From Lithodes maja (Eukaryota > Arthropoda > Malacostraca > Decapoda > Lithodidae), in the NCBI GenBank assembly GCA_037953745.1, contig JBAKBP010003085.1:96817-160816 (forward strand): 64,000 bases of DNA, read 5' to 3'. Below are positions 48,695 through 58,208 of the stretch, piece by piece. A program made the translations under genes and the position numbers. The notes beneath the pieces were generated by a model, which was not told where the DNA came from, made no database searches, and worked only from the letters and a program-made list of their open reading frames with translations. How positions within the stretch are numbered: the first letter of the stretch is position 1; each line of letters opens with the position of its first letter.

Positions 48695-50513
48695 TGTTAC
48701 GGCTGGATCGGCAATACATATTCGGGATTCTTGATCGTAGGACAGAAATGGCTGATGTGACAACGACACGCTCGATTCCAGTCCCAAATACTATATGCTC
48801 CAGACAACAAAAGCACCAACGCCCTACAGAGTTATCGTCTATGGTAACGAGGTACCTTAACTCGGCGAAAGTGTACAACAGGGGTAGGCTATGAGGCTAA
48901 ACTCCCTCAGACATTTATAGGTTACGTTATTACTAAAGAAATGCAATACTCAAGAAACTACGTTAATATTAAGCCTCTACTAATGTAGAATAGAAGCAGG
49001 CTAAAGGTATGACAGTGAAATGCTAAATGACAAATGTACACGCCTACTTGAAAGCGCGTGCACTAGAATAACTGTCCCCTACTAACATGCACTAGCATGT
49101 AGCATACAAGATGTTCATGATCCAGTAGATACCTAATAATACACATGGAAGGAACATAAATAGTAGTCACTTATTGTAATAATGAATCTATACTTGGAAT
49201 AACTAAAAGGTTGCAGGCAACAGTACTGCGCCGGTAGCCTACTACCGCATAGGCTACTTCGCTTCTCTCACTCTGTCTCCCCTCTGAGTCCGTATGCGCC
49301 CTACGCAACAGAACTCCGGACACAGCAGCAAAACGACAGTGCAGTTAATTGATACATGAAAGTATTAATAGTGTTGTCATGTGTGTGAGTAATGTGTATT
49401 GTAAAGTGTTACATACATAAACTTAAAGAGAGCTGCAATGCATAGTAAAATAAAGATATAACCCACTCATCATCCCCATGTGTTCTAGCTAGCAGGCCAA
49501 GTCACAGGAACAACGAGTCCCAGCACCGAAAGCGAGAACCCAGGAAAAGACTGTAGAGAACACAAGGACAGATAAATTACGTTACTCTACTATACCGGCA
49601 CTACGAGCGAGCTGTAGTCTCTGATACTACACTCGCTCCTGGCTCGGTAGGCAAATCAAGGCTAAGTCCTCGCCCCTCTACAGACAACTCCTGGGCATGG
49701 TCGGGCTCTTACACATGGCACTAGTCTAGTCACAAATTGGATGATGAGCTGGGCATATAACTCGTGAACATGTAGAACGTTCACCAACTATCCTCATCAA
49801 GAAGATCGCTGTTCACATTAACCCCTTAAATCTAATACATGTAAATATATGCTTGTCCTAAGAGTAATACGAGAGGTGAGTGCTGAAACTCCTTTAGGAC
49901 CTCAAGGGAAGGTTATGCATTTAAATAGAGAGAAGAATGAAATGAGAGTAATGTCGTCAGAGAGAAAGAGTGCAACCGTGAGAAGTTGGGAGAGAGAGCA
50001 AGGGATGTTAGAATCTCAAAGGTTCTAGGCAACCTGATCATGGAACACACAGCGAGCCTCCAGGCAATGTGCAGTACGACAACATGGGCAGCCCAGGCAG
50101 CATAGGCAGGCGGCAATGGACTACCAACCCTGTCGCACCTAGCTATAAGCGCAAGGCTGCCAACCGGTCCATACGTCTGGCAACCACCCCCCCGGCAGCG
50201 CGGCGCATTGCTACCCTCTCGCTCTGAAGCCCAACTCACTCTCTCTCTCTGAACTCCCATTGTCTTATCTATCAACTTCTCTATTGATACTACATATTAA
50301 ATGGAAGGTCTCGACATGGCTTAAAACAAAACCCACCACTGGTTAGCACATGACGAGACCTTTGCAGAGATACAAAGAACATAGTTATACGTTGTCACAC
50401 TCAATATAGGCCGCCAGCACGGTACAGCGGTACAGAGGTACCGCACAGTGGCGGTACAGTGGAGTACCAAGGAGTACAATCAGGTTGCGTTGCCACGCAC
50501 TGGGTGCGTCACA
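48695..50513 (-). repeat. Gypsy LTR 1 (3' LTR of unit 1)
   Basis: The + strand starts TGTTACGGCTGG and ends GCGTCACA, with short inverted ends. It is defined on one side by repetition at 56131 and 63567 and on the other by the adjoining G7 polypurine tract. At least six substitutions separate it from LTR 2 (for example G/T at 48752, in GCTGATG against GCTTATG). Confidence 0.85.
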
Positions 50514-50529
50514 GCCCCCCCAAGATTTT
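50514..50529 (-). other. Polypurine tract, unit 1
   Basis: Minus strand AAAATCTTGGGGGGGC directly before the LTR start TGTGACGC. Suits priming of plus-strand DNA synthesis. The same tract is at 57950-57965. Confidence 0.75.
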
Positions 50530-50772
50530 AGATAATCGACCTTAGAAGCATTATCAAAATCTGACAGGCAACCAACCGACCTGCTACCCTTAGCTGCCAC
50601 TAATTGCAAAAGGTGCACAACAACTGAAGTGTGAATTATACATAAAACACAATATCGCATGCATCATGCTACAACAATAAAGACTTACAAAACTAAAAAA
50701 AAAAATTCTCGTTTATTTTATTGTTTTATAATCTTTTTGGACGGCGTTATGATAGCCTAATTTTACTCCTGC

Positions 50773-53700
50773 TCAACCCACACACCGTGCACGAGGATCA
50801 TCAACCCTTGATAGACAATCTGCTATCACGTTCTCACTCCCGGCAATATGCTGAATGTTGAGATTATACTCTTGGAGCATTAGGGACCACCTGGTCAACC
50901 GCATATTCCGATTGTGAAACTGATTTAGGAATTTCAAGGGATGATGGTCCGTATAAATCGTCACTACCGGGCCGTAGGCTGGAACATAAACTTCGAAATG
51001 TTTGAGCGACAAAACGATAGCAAGAAGCTCCTTCTCTATAGTCGAGTAATTCCTTTGTGCCGAATTAAACTTGCGAGAAAAGAAGCTCACTGGGTGTTCC
51101 AAGCCCTCGGAATCAGTCTGCAGTAACACTGCCCCGGCACCCACACCGCTGGCATCAGTCGCCAGCTGAAAACTCCTGGAAAAGTCTGGGGCTCTCAAAA
51201 TCGGATGTGTACACAGCAGGTGCTTGACTAGGTCGAAAGCCCTCTGACACTCCGCAGCCCAACAGAACTTCACTGACTTCGACAGTAGATCAGTTAACGG
51301 TGCTAAGACAGTAGAGTATCCCCGGATGAAGCGCCTATAATAGCCTATCATACCTAGGAACCGCATGACCTGGCGCTTAGTGGTGGGCCTGGGAAACATA
51401 TTGATAGCCTGTATCTTGCTCAGGGGGGGGCACACCCGGCCTAACCCGACCACGAAGCCAAGATACTGCACAGTAGCCTTTACAAACTCGCACTTCCTCA
51501 GGTTCACCACCAGCCCAGCATCGTGCAACTTCCCAAACAGGGTCTCTAAGTGCCTTAGGTGATTTTCAAAATCGTCATCATACACTATCACGTCATCAAG
51601 GTAGACCGTGCAGTTAGGGATTTCGTCACAAATATCGTTCATCAGGTTCTGAAACGTGGCAGGTGCGTTCTTAAGCCCATAAGGCATTACGTTACATTGG
51701 TAGGTCTTGCCATCTACCACAAAACCACAAACTTGCTTAGCTCGGTCCGACAGGGGTACTTGCCAGTAGCCTTTTACAAGATCAATTTTAGTAAGGTACT
51801 TTGCATTCCCTATCTTGTCCACGCTGTCGTCAACTCGAGGCAAAGGGTAAGGGTTGGTAGTGGTCAAGCCATTTAGCCTACGAAAATCTATGCAGAACCG
51901 CACCTTGCCGTCAGGTTTTGGCTGCAACGTGACGGGTGATGTCCACTTCACATAACCTTCAGTGATCATCCCTCTCTCAACCATGTACTTTAACTCCTCC
52001 CGTAAAGCTGGCAACTTTACCGGGGGCACACGGTAGGGCACTGACTTGAAGGGCACATTATCACCGACGTCCACGTCGTGCGTTACCTGAGTAGTGAGAC
52101 CTGGGTGTTCGGCGAAAACAGAGGGGTATGACCTGAACAGGCCTAGGACAGCAGCACCCTGGTGCTCAGGCAGGTGACTTACAGCTTGCCTAGCCTCTTG
52201 TTCAGTATTCCCCGCCCACTGTTCCGCGGAAATGACACAGTCCCAGCTATCCTCCTCAGCAGCATGACTGTCCCCACCTCCTTCTCCACCCTGGCCGCTG
52301 CAGGCCAGCACAGGGACAGTGAGAGGCTCTGAGGGGCGTCTCACATACTCTTTCATGAGGTTAACATGACATAACTGATGTTTTTTTCTACGGTCAGGTG
52401 TTGCAACGAGATAATCAAGGTCGGACAGTTTCTTAGCCACCACATACGGCCCAATGAACTTGGCAGAAAGGGGGTGTCCAGGCAAAGGTAAAAGCAACAT
52501 TACCTCCTGACCCACCGAAAACTCCCGAAGCTTCACCTTGGCGTCATACTGGTGCTTCATGACCGCCTGTGCATTAACCAAGTTATTACCTGCCGCTGCC
52601 ATGCAACCTATAAGTCTCTCCCGGCTCTCAAGGATATATTTAAGTACAGACCCCGGCTTCTCTTCGCCCTCCCAGATCTCTTTCACCATACTTAAAGGTC
52701 CTCTCACATTATGGCCAAAGACTAGTTGATTTGGACTGAACCCCAGGCTCTCTCCTGGGACTTCACGTGCAGCGAACAGAACATACGGCAGACCCAAATC
52801 CCAATCAGTGTCATGTTCTGCACAGTAACAGCGTAGCATACTCTTCAGGGTCGAGTGCCACCGCTCCAAGACTCCCTGACTCTCGGGATGGTAGGCTGAC
52901 GACACTACAGAACATATACCGTGCAACTGAAGGGTTTGCTTGAACAATTTGGATGTAAAATTGCTCCCCTGGTCTGACTGCACCTCACGTGGAAATCCAT
53001 AACGGGAACAGAACAATAATAAGTTTTTAACAACTGCCTTTGCCGAGCCGTTTCTCATGGGGTATGCGTCCGGGTATCTCGTAGCCACATCCATGATTGT
53101 CAACAGGAATTTATTGCCACTACTAGTAGGCGGGAAAGGGCCAACCAAATCTACTACAACTTTGCTGAACGGAGGCCCGGTGACAGGTATGGGAAACAAA
53201 GGTGCCTTCGGGATGGTCTGGTTAGGCTTCCCCGTTGTCTGGCAGGTCGCACACCCAGCCACCCATGCACAGACATCAGCCTTGACCCCAGGCCACCAGA
53301 AAAACCTGCCCAATGCCGCCAATGTTTTTGTTACCCCCAAATGACCCGCCACCGGCACATCATGCGCCAGACACAATAAGGACTCTCTATACTTATTTGG
53401 AACAACCACCTGGTCTACTACCCTCGCACCGCCCTCCCACTTCGATTTGGGGTCTAGAAATCTGCGGTACAATATCCTGTTGAGCCTAAAGAAATCTCCC
53501 GGCTTCGCATCCCCATCTTCCTCCAACTCTATGGCACCATTGCTATAACGAGCTAGGCTAGCGTCTTGCAGCTGCTGCTCACTAATGTCCCTGGGCGTCA
53601 ATGCATCAAGATGGTTTTGTAATAAGACATTACCCCGGCTAGTAGGCTCTACTGCCTTAGTGGCTCTCGCTACAGCTCTTGCCTCACGCGAAGTCTTACC

Positions 53701-55887
53701 CAACTCTGCCTTGTTACACCCCATATCTGGGCCAGAGTCAACTCCCGTGTTTATTATAGGTCCAAGTACCGAATCACCGAGAAGTGCAGCAGAATCAATG
53801 TCCCTTTTCCTGCCCTTAGCAACCTTCTCCTGATCCTTCCTCCACTGTCCCCGAGGTTGAGTGCTAGGCTGTGCAGGAGCCGCAGAGCGAGATCGGGTTA
53901 CCACACAGGCCATCTCATCCTGTTGGCACCTCCCAACCCATTCCCGATTCTCACCATCCACGTCGGCCGCCCTCTCGGCAACGACTAAGGGTGGAGTCCC
54001 GGAAGTGGGCACCGCAAAGTCGTTGCCGAGAAGAAGGTCGACGCCCTCAACTGGCAAACACTCAACGATCCCTACATCCAGCTCCCTGCACACCTCTCCC
54101 ACTCTCAACTCCAACCTCACAAGTGGGTATGACCTCGTAGCATTTATACCCTGCACCACAACAACTCTGGCCGCATTTATCGGTTTCCCTGTGAAGTTCC
54201 TCAACAAAGTTTGCGAAGCCCCCGTATCCCTCAGCAAGTCAACCCTCCGTAGTTCACTCCCCCAGCTCACAAACCCGTGCCCCCGATGGCTACAGAAAGT
54301 GTCCCGGACAGGTGTCGAGCCTTCCGTACGCTTCTTTACCGCGTGTGCCTCAGCTGCTGACAACCTACCCCGGGCAGTTGCTGCAGCCTTCAGAGACACA
54401 CCGATACTGTGAACCAATGACACCGGCTTAGCGGGAGTGTTACTAGGGCACTCACGTGAATAATGGCCTAGCTTCTGACATTTGTAACATTTCACATCCC
54501 CAATGGGCTTCTTCCCTTGTGCGGGCGAAGAAGGGGCCTGACCTTTAGTAAACGGGAGAGGCTTGTGTTTGTAGGTGTTATTAGGTGCAATGCATTTAGT
54601 GTGGTTATGTGTGTCATAGGTTTTGTTATTATCGAAAACTCTGGTGGGTGGGGTATAGCACCCCTTCTGCCCTGACTCAGCCCTCTGAGCGGCACCGCAA
54701 CCACGAATCAATGATAATCTGAGGTCTGCCATCTTGGCAGCCTCCTCTACTGTCTTGGGACATTTTTCCTTAATGTTCAGCGTTAGATCGGTTCCAGTAC
54801 ATTTGTAAAACTGTTCCAGATAGAAAAGTTGCTTAATTTCCTCAGCCGACTCTGCGTGCTCGGACCGAAACCAGTTATTACATGCATCTGTTAAGTCCCG
54901 TGCGTGCTCCATAAAACTGACGTCGCTCTTCTTATTCACGCCACGGAACTTCAATCTATAAGTTTCGGGTTGCAGTTCGTAGGCCCGGAGCACAGCCTCC
55001 TTCACCAGTCCATACACGACACTCTCGTCCAGTGACAGTGCATCGTAGGCTTTCAACCCCTTACCCACTAGACGTGATGAAACTAATGCTGCCCATTTAA
55101 CCTCCGGCCAGTCATACTCACGACACTTCTTTTCGAAACGAGCAAAAAACTCAGTCACTGCTGTCTCATCAAATGCGGGTACTAACTTAATTAAATGCGA
55201 AAGTGAGTCTGTAACCCAGTGCCCACCACCGAGATGACGCCCCGTGGTCTCTACTCTAGACTTCTCGACATCCATTTCAGCCTGGTACCTGGTTGCATCC
55301 TGATTGGCTTGGATTCTAGCAACCTCTATGCGTTCTATACTAGCCTGTTGTATCTGAGTCTCCTGCAGCTTAAGCTTAGCTAGTTCTAGCTGAAATAACA
55401 TCTCAGGAGACAGGCCTGGGGGGGGAGAGCACAAAATGGGGGATCCACACCGAGACGTGTTTACGGGTAAGCCAGCTTGCCATTGAGAACCCTCCTGCTG
55501 CATCGTGCTAAGACTCGCTGGCTGAGGGCCCAGCTCAGGGGTAGAGTGGAATGGAGGCTTGGAGGGAACCCCCCAAGACCCCACTCCACCCACCGCCCCA
55601 TCGCCATCACCCAACAAACATGCCACCAAATTCTTCTTGGGCCAACTGTCAGGACAGTCCCGCCCCAAAACCGTGGCTAAACAGCGAAGACCGTAACAAT
55701 CAATAGCCTGCAGGCGCTGTTCGGTCAAAGGTGTCTGCAAAAATGCCCGGGCATCCCTCTCTCCACTTATAACACTCCCCTCCCTAAATATCTGTTGTAC
55801 TTGCTGGTCACTAGGCTGTACCGTGTTATCCTCCCCCGTAAATGATGAGTCATTAGACATAGTGCTGGTTATACAATTGCTGTTCAT
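50773..55887 (-). CDS. Gypsy Gag-Pol polyprotein, 1,704 aa, order GAG-PR-INT-RT-RH (unit 1)
   Basis: Single uninterrupted ORF. Gag covers about residues 1-480 and ends with zinc knuckle CYKCQKLGHYSREC (about 467-480). Protease has LLRDTGASQT with DTGA at 554-557. Integrase comes next: HHCC finger from His842 (H...H...CATC), then Asp913 (VVVDLVGPF), Asp972 (QSDQGSNF) and Glu1008 (GVLERWH), a D-D-35-E core. Only then does RT follow, with VRFCIDFRRLNGLT, LTKIDLVKGYWQVPL, VMPYGLKNAPATFQ and YLDD at 1429-1432. RNase H has LATDASGVGAGAVL near 1576, FNSAQRNYSTIEKELLAIV and TDHHPLKFL. All catalytic residues are present. Integrase before RT is the Gmr1 order, unlike standard Ty3/gypsy. Gag and Pol are fused without a stop or shift. 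Confidence 0.95.
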   Translation of the reverse strand: MNSNCITSTMSNDSSFTGEDNTVQPSDQQVQQIFREGSVISGERDARAFLQTPLTEQRLQAIDCYGLRCLATVLGRDCPDSWPKKNLVACLLGDGDGAVGGVGSWGVPSKPPFHSTPELGPQPASLSTMQQEGSQWQAGLPVNTSRCGSPILCSPPPGLSPEMLFQLELAKLKLQETQIQQASIERIEVARIQANQDATRYQAEMDVEKSRVETTGRHLGGGHWVTDSLSHLIKLVPAFDETAVTEFFARFEKKCREYDWPEVKWAALVSSRLVGKGLKAYDALSLDESVVYGLVKEAVLRAYELQPETYRLKFRGVNKKSDVSFMEHARDLTDACNNWFRSEHAESAEEIKQLFYLEQFYKCTGTDLTLNIKEKCPKTVEEAAKMADLRLSLIRGCGAAQRAESGQKGCYTPPTRVFDNNKTYDTHNHTKCIAPNNTYKHKPLPFTKGQAPSSPAQGKKPIGDVKCYKCQKLGHYSRECPSNTPAKPVSLVHSIGVSLKAAATARGRLSAAEAHAVKKRTEGSTPVRDTFCSHRGHGFVSWGSELRRVDLLRDTGASQTLLRNFTGKPINAARVVVVQGINATRSYPLVRLELRVGEVCRELDVGIVECLPVEGVDLLLGNDFAVPTSGTPPLVVAERAADVDGENREWVGRCQQDEMACVVTRSRSAAPAQPSTQPRGQWRKDQEKVAKGRKRDIDSAALLGDSVLGPIINTGVDSGPDMGCNKAELGKTSREARAVARATKAVEPTSRGNVLLQNHLDALTPRDISEQQLQDASLARYSNGAIELEEDGDAKPGDFFRLNRILYRRFLDPKSKWEGGARVVDQVVVPNKYRESLLCLAHDVPVAGHLGVTKTLAALGRFFWWPGVKADVCAWVAGCATCQTTGKPNQTIPKAPLFPIPVTGPPFSKVVVDLVGPFPPTSSGNKFLLTIMDVATRYPDAYPMRNGSAKAVVKNLLLFCSRYGFPREVQSDQGSNFTSKLFKQTLQLHGICSVVSSAYHPESQGVLERWHSTLKSMLRCYCAEHDTDWDLGLPYVLFAAREVPGESLGFSPNQLVFGHNVRGPLSMVKEIWEGEEKPGSVLKYILESRERLIGCMAAAGNNLVNAQAVMKHQYDAKVKLREFSVGQEVMLLLPLPGHPLSAKFIGPYVVAKKLSDLDYLVATPDRRKKHQLCHVNLMKEYVRRPSEPLTVPVLACSGQGGEGGGDSHAAEEDSWDCVISAEQWAGNTEQEARQAVSHLPEHQGAAVLGLFRSYPSVFAEHPGLTTQVTHDVDVGDNVPFKSVPYRVPPVKLPALREELKYMVERGMITEGYVKWTSPVTLQPKPDGKVRFCIDFRRLNGLTTTNPYPLPRVDDSVDKIGNAKYLTKIDLVKGYWQVPLSDRAKQVCGFVVDGKTYQCNVMPYGLKNAPATFQNLMNDICDEIPNCTVYLDDVIVYDDDFENHLRHLETLFGKLHDAGLVVNLRKCEFVKATVQYLGFVVGLGRVCPPLSKIQAINMFPRPTTKRQVMRFLGMIGYYRRFIRGYSTVLAPLTDLLSKSVKFCWAAECQRAFDLVKHLLCTHPILRAPDFSRSFQLATDASGVGAGAVLLQTDSEGLEHPVSFFSRKFNSAQRNYSTIEKELLAIVLSLKHFEVYVPAYGPVVTIYTDHHPLKFLNQFHNRNMRLTRWSLMLQEYNLNIQHIAGSENVIADCLSRVDDPRARCVG

Positions 55888-56110
55888 AAAAAAAAAAAAG
55901 TGCTTATTACTAATTGCAGTCTCGACTCACAAAATGTTAAAGATGCTTGAATGACTCTACTCTAGACACCCCTAACGAAACAATCTGCAAGTCCACCAAT
56001 ACAATAATGACACAATAAAAATTCCTCCAATATGCAAGAAAATTCTAGCCAGCTCTACTAGGTAGCATAGAATAGTTCTCCAAAAAACATGTGATAGGAT
56101 ACTACTGAAT

Positions 56111-56127
56111 CTTGTGCAAGGTCGCCA
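56111..56127 (-). other. Candidate primer-binding site, unit 1
   Basis: Minus strand TGGCGACCTTGCACAAG, three bases after the LTR end ...GTAACA. A TGG start next to an LTR is expected for a tRNA 3' end complement; the tRNA is not identified. Same at 63547-63563. Confidence 0.55.
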
Positions 56128-56130
56128 TTT

Positions 56131-57949
56131 TGTTACGGCTGGATCGGCAATACATATTCGGGATTCTTGATCGTAGGACAGAAATGGCTTATGTGACAAC
56201 GACACGCTCGATTCCAGTCCCAAATACTATATGCTCCAGACAACAAAAGCACCAACGCCCTACAGAGTTATCGTCTATGGTAACGAGGTACCTTAACTCG
56301 GCGAAAGTGTACAACAGGGGTAGGCTATGAGGCTAAACTCCCTCAGACATTTATAGGTTACGTTATTACTAAAGAAATGCAATACTCAAGAAACTACGTT
56401 AATATTAAGCCTCTACTAATGTAGAATAGAAGCAGGCTAAAGGTATGACAGTGAAATGCTAAATGACAAATGTACACGCCTACTTGAAAGCGTGTGCACT
56501 AGAATAACTGTCCCCTACTAACATGCACTAGCATGTAGCATACAAGATGTTCATGATCCAGTAGATACCTAATAATACACATGGAAGGAACATAAATAGT
56601 AGTCACTTATTGTAATAATGAATCTATACTTGGAATAACTAAAAGGTTGCAGGCAACAGTACTGCGCCGGTAGCCTACTACCGCATAGGCTACTTCGCTT
56701 CTCTCACTCTGTCTCCCCTCTGAGTCCGTATGCGCCCTACGCAATAGAACTCCGGACACAGCAGCAAAACGACAGTGTAGTTAATTGATACATGAAAGTA
56801 TTAATAGTGTTGTCTTGTGTGTGAGTAATGTGTATTGTAAAGTGTTACATACATAAACTTAAAGAGAGCTGCAATGCATAGTAAAATAAAGATATATCCC
56901 ACTCATCATCCCCATGTGTTCTAGCTAGCAGGCCAAGTCACAGGAACAACGAGTCCCAGCACCGAAAGCGAGAACCCAGGAAAAGACTGTAGAGAACACA
57001 AGGACAGATAAATTACGTTACTCTACTATACCGGCACTACGAGCGAGCTGTAGTCTCTGATACTACACTCGCTCCTGGCTCGGTAGGCAAATCAAGGCTA
57101 AGTCCTCGCCCCTCTACAGACAACTCCTGGGCATGGTCGGGCTCTTACACATGGCACTAGTCTAGTCACAAATTGGATGATGAGCTGGGCATATAACTCG
57201 TGAACATGTAGAACGTTCACCAACTATCCTCATCAAGAAGATCGCTGTTCACATTAACCCCTTAAATCTAATACATGTAAATATATGCTTGTCCTAAGAG
57301 TAATACGAGAGGTGAGTGCTGAAACTCCTTTAGGACCTCAAGGGAAGGTTATGCATTTAAATAGAGAGAAGAATGAAATGAGAGTAATGTCGTCAGAGAG
57401 AAAGAGTGCAACCGTGAGAAGTTGGGAGAGAGAGCAAGGGATGTTAGAATCTCAAAGGTTCTAGGCAACCTGATCATGGAACACACAGCGAGCCTCCAGG
57501 CAATGTGCAGTACGACAACATGGGCAGCCCAGGCAGCATAGGCAGGCGGCAATGGACTACCAACCCTGTCGCACCTAGCTATAAGCGCAAGGCTGCCAAC
57601 CGGTCCATACGTCTGGCAACCACCCCCCCGGCAGCGCGGCGCATTGCTACCCTCTCGCTCTGAAGCCCAACTCACTCTCTCTCTCTGAACTCCCATTGTC
57701 TTATCTATCAACTTCTCTATTGATACTACATATTAAATGGAAGGTCTCGACATGGCTTAAAACAAAACCCACCACTGGTTAGCACATGACGAGACCTTTG
57801 CAGAGATACAAAGAACATAGTTATACGTTGTCACACTCAATATAGGCCGCCAGCACGGTACAGCGGTACAGAGGTACCGCACAGTGGCGGTACAGTGGAG
57901 TACCAAGGAGTACAATCAGGTTGCGTTGCCACGCACTGGGTGCGTCACA
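56131..57949 (-). repeat. Gypsy LTR 2 (shared between units 1 and 2)
   Basis: Serves as 5' LTR for unit 1 and 3' LTR for unit 2. The first 434 bp appear identical to LTR 3 at 63567, whereas LTR 1 differs from it at several sites. Confidence 0.85.
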
Positions 57950-57965
57950 GCCCCCCCAAGATTTT
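57950..57965 (-). other. Polypurine tract, unit 2
   Basis: AAAATCTTGGGGGGGC on the minus strand, next to the LTR 2 boundary. Confidence 0.75.
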
Positions 57966-58208
57966 AGATAATCGACCTTAGAAGCATTATCAAAATCTGA
58001 CAGGCAACCAACCGACCTGCTACCCTTAGCTGCCACTAATTGCAAAAGGTGCACAACAACTGAAGTGTGAATTATACATAAAACACAATATCGCATGCAT
58101 CATGCTACAACAATAAAGACTTACAAAACTAAAAAAAAAAATTCTCGTTTATTTTATTGTTTTATAATCTTTTTGGACGGCGTTATGATAGCCTAATTTT
58201 ACTCCTGC

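Larger units (their letters stand above)
48695..57949 (-). mobile_element. Ty3/gypsy LTR retrotransposon, Gmr1-type, array unit 1
   Basis: On the minus strand: 5' LTR 56131-57949, primer site 56111-56127, leader, gag-pol 50773-55887, polypurine tract 50514-50529, 3' LTR 48695-50513. Each LTR is 1,819 bp by my assignment, starting and ending TG...CA. The right LTR is shared with array unit 2. It is inserted in the piggyBac-3 transposase; the 4 bp before it are ATAT, and the matching side of any duplication is outside the window. Confidence 0.92.

Noticed and set aside
45652..48894. A single 1,080-aa host gene fused to a transposase
   Set aside because: The TTAA and terminal repeat at 45965 and the LTR start at 48695 divide it into DIRS gag, piggyBac transposase and LTR sequence. 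It is a chance open frame, reported as a finding and not as a gene.
49913..50275. 120-aa minus-strand ORF within the gypsy LTR
   Set aside because: Non-coding LTR sequence; no recognisable motif, present in both LTR copies only because they are repeats.
53861..54412. 183-codon + strand ORF and others opposite the gypsy polyprotein
   Set aside because: Antisense shadows of gag-pol with no domain; repeated at +7,436 only as part of the array.
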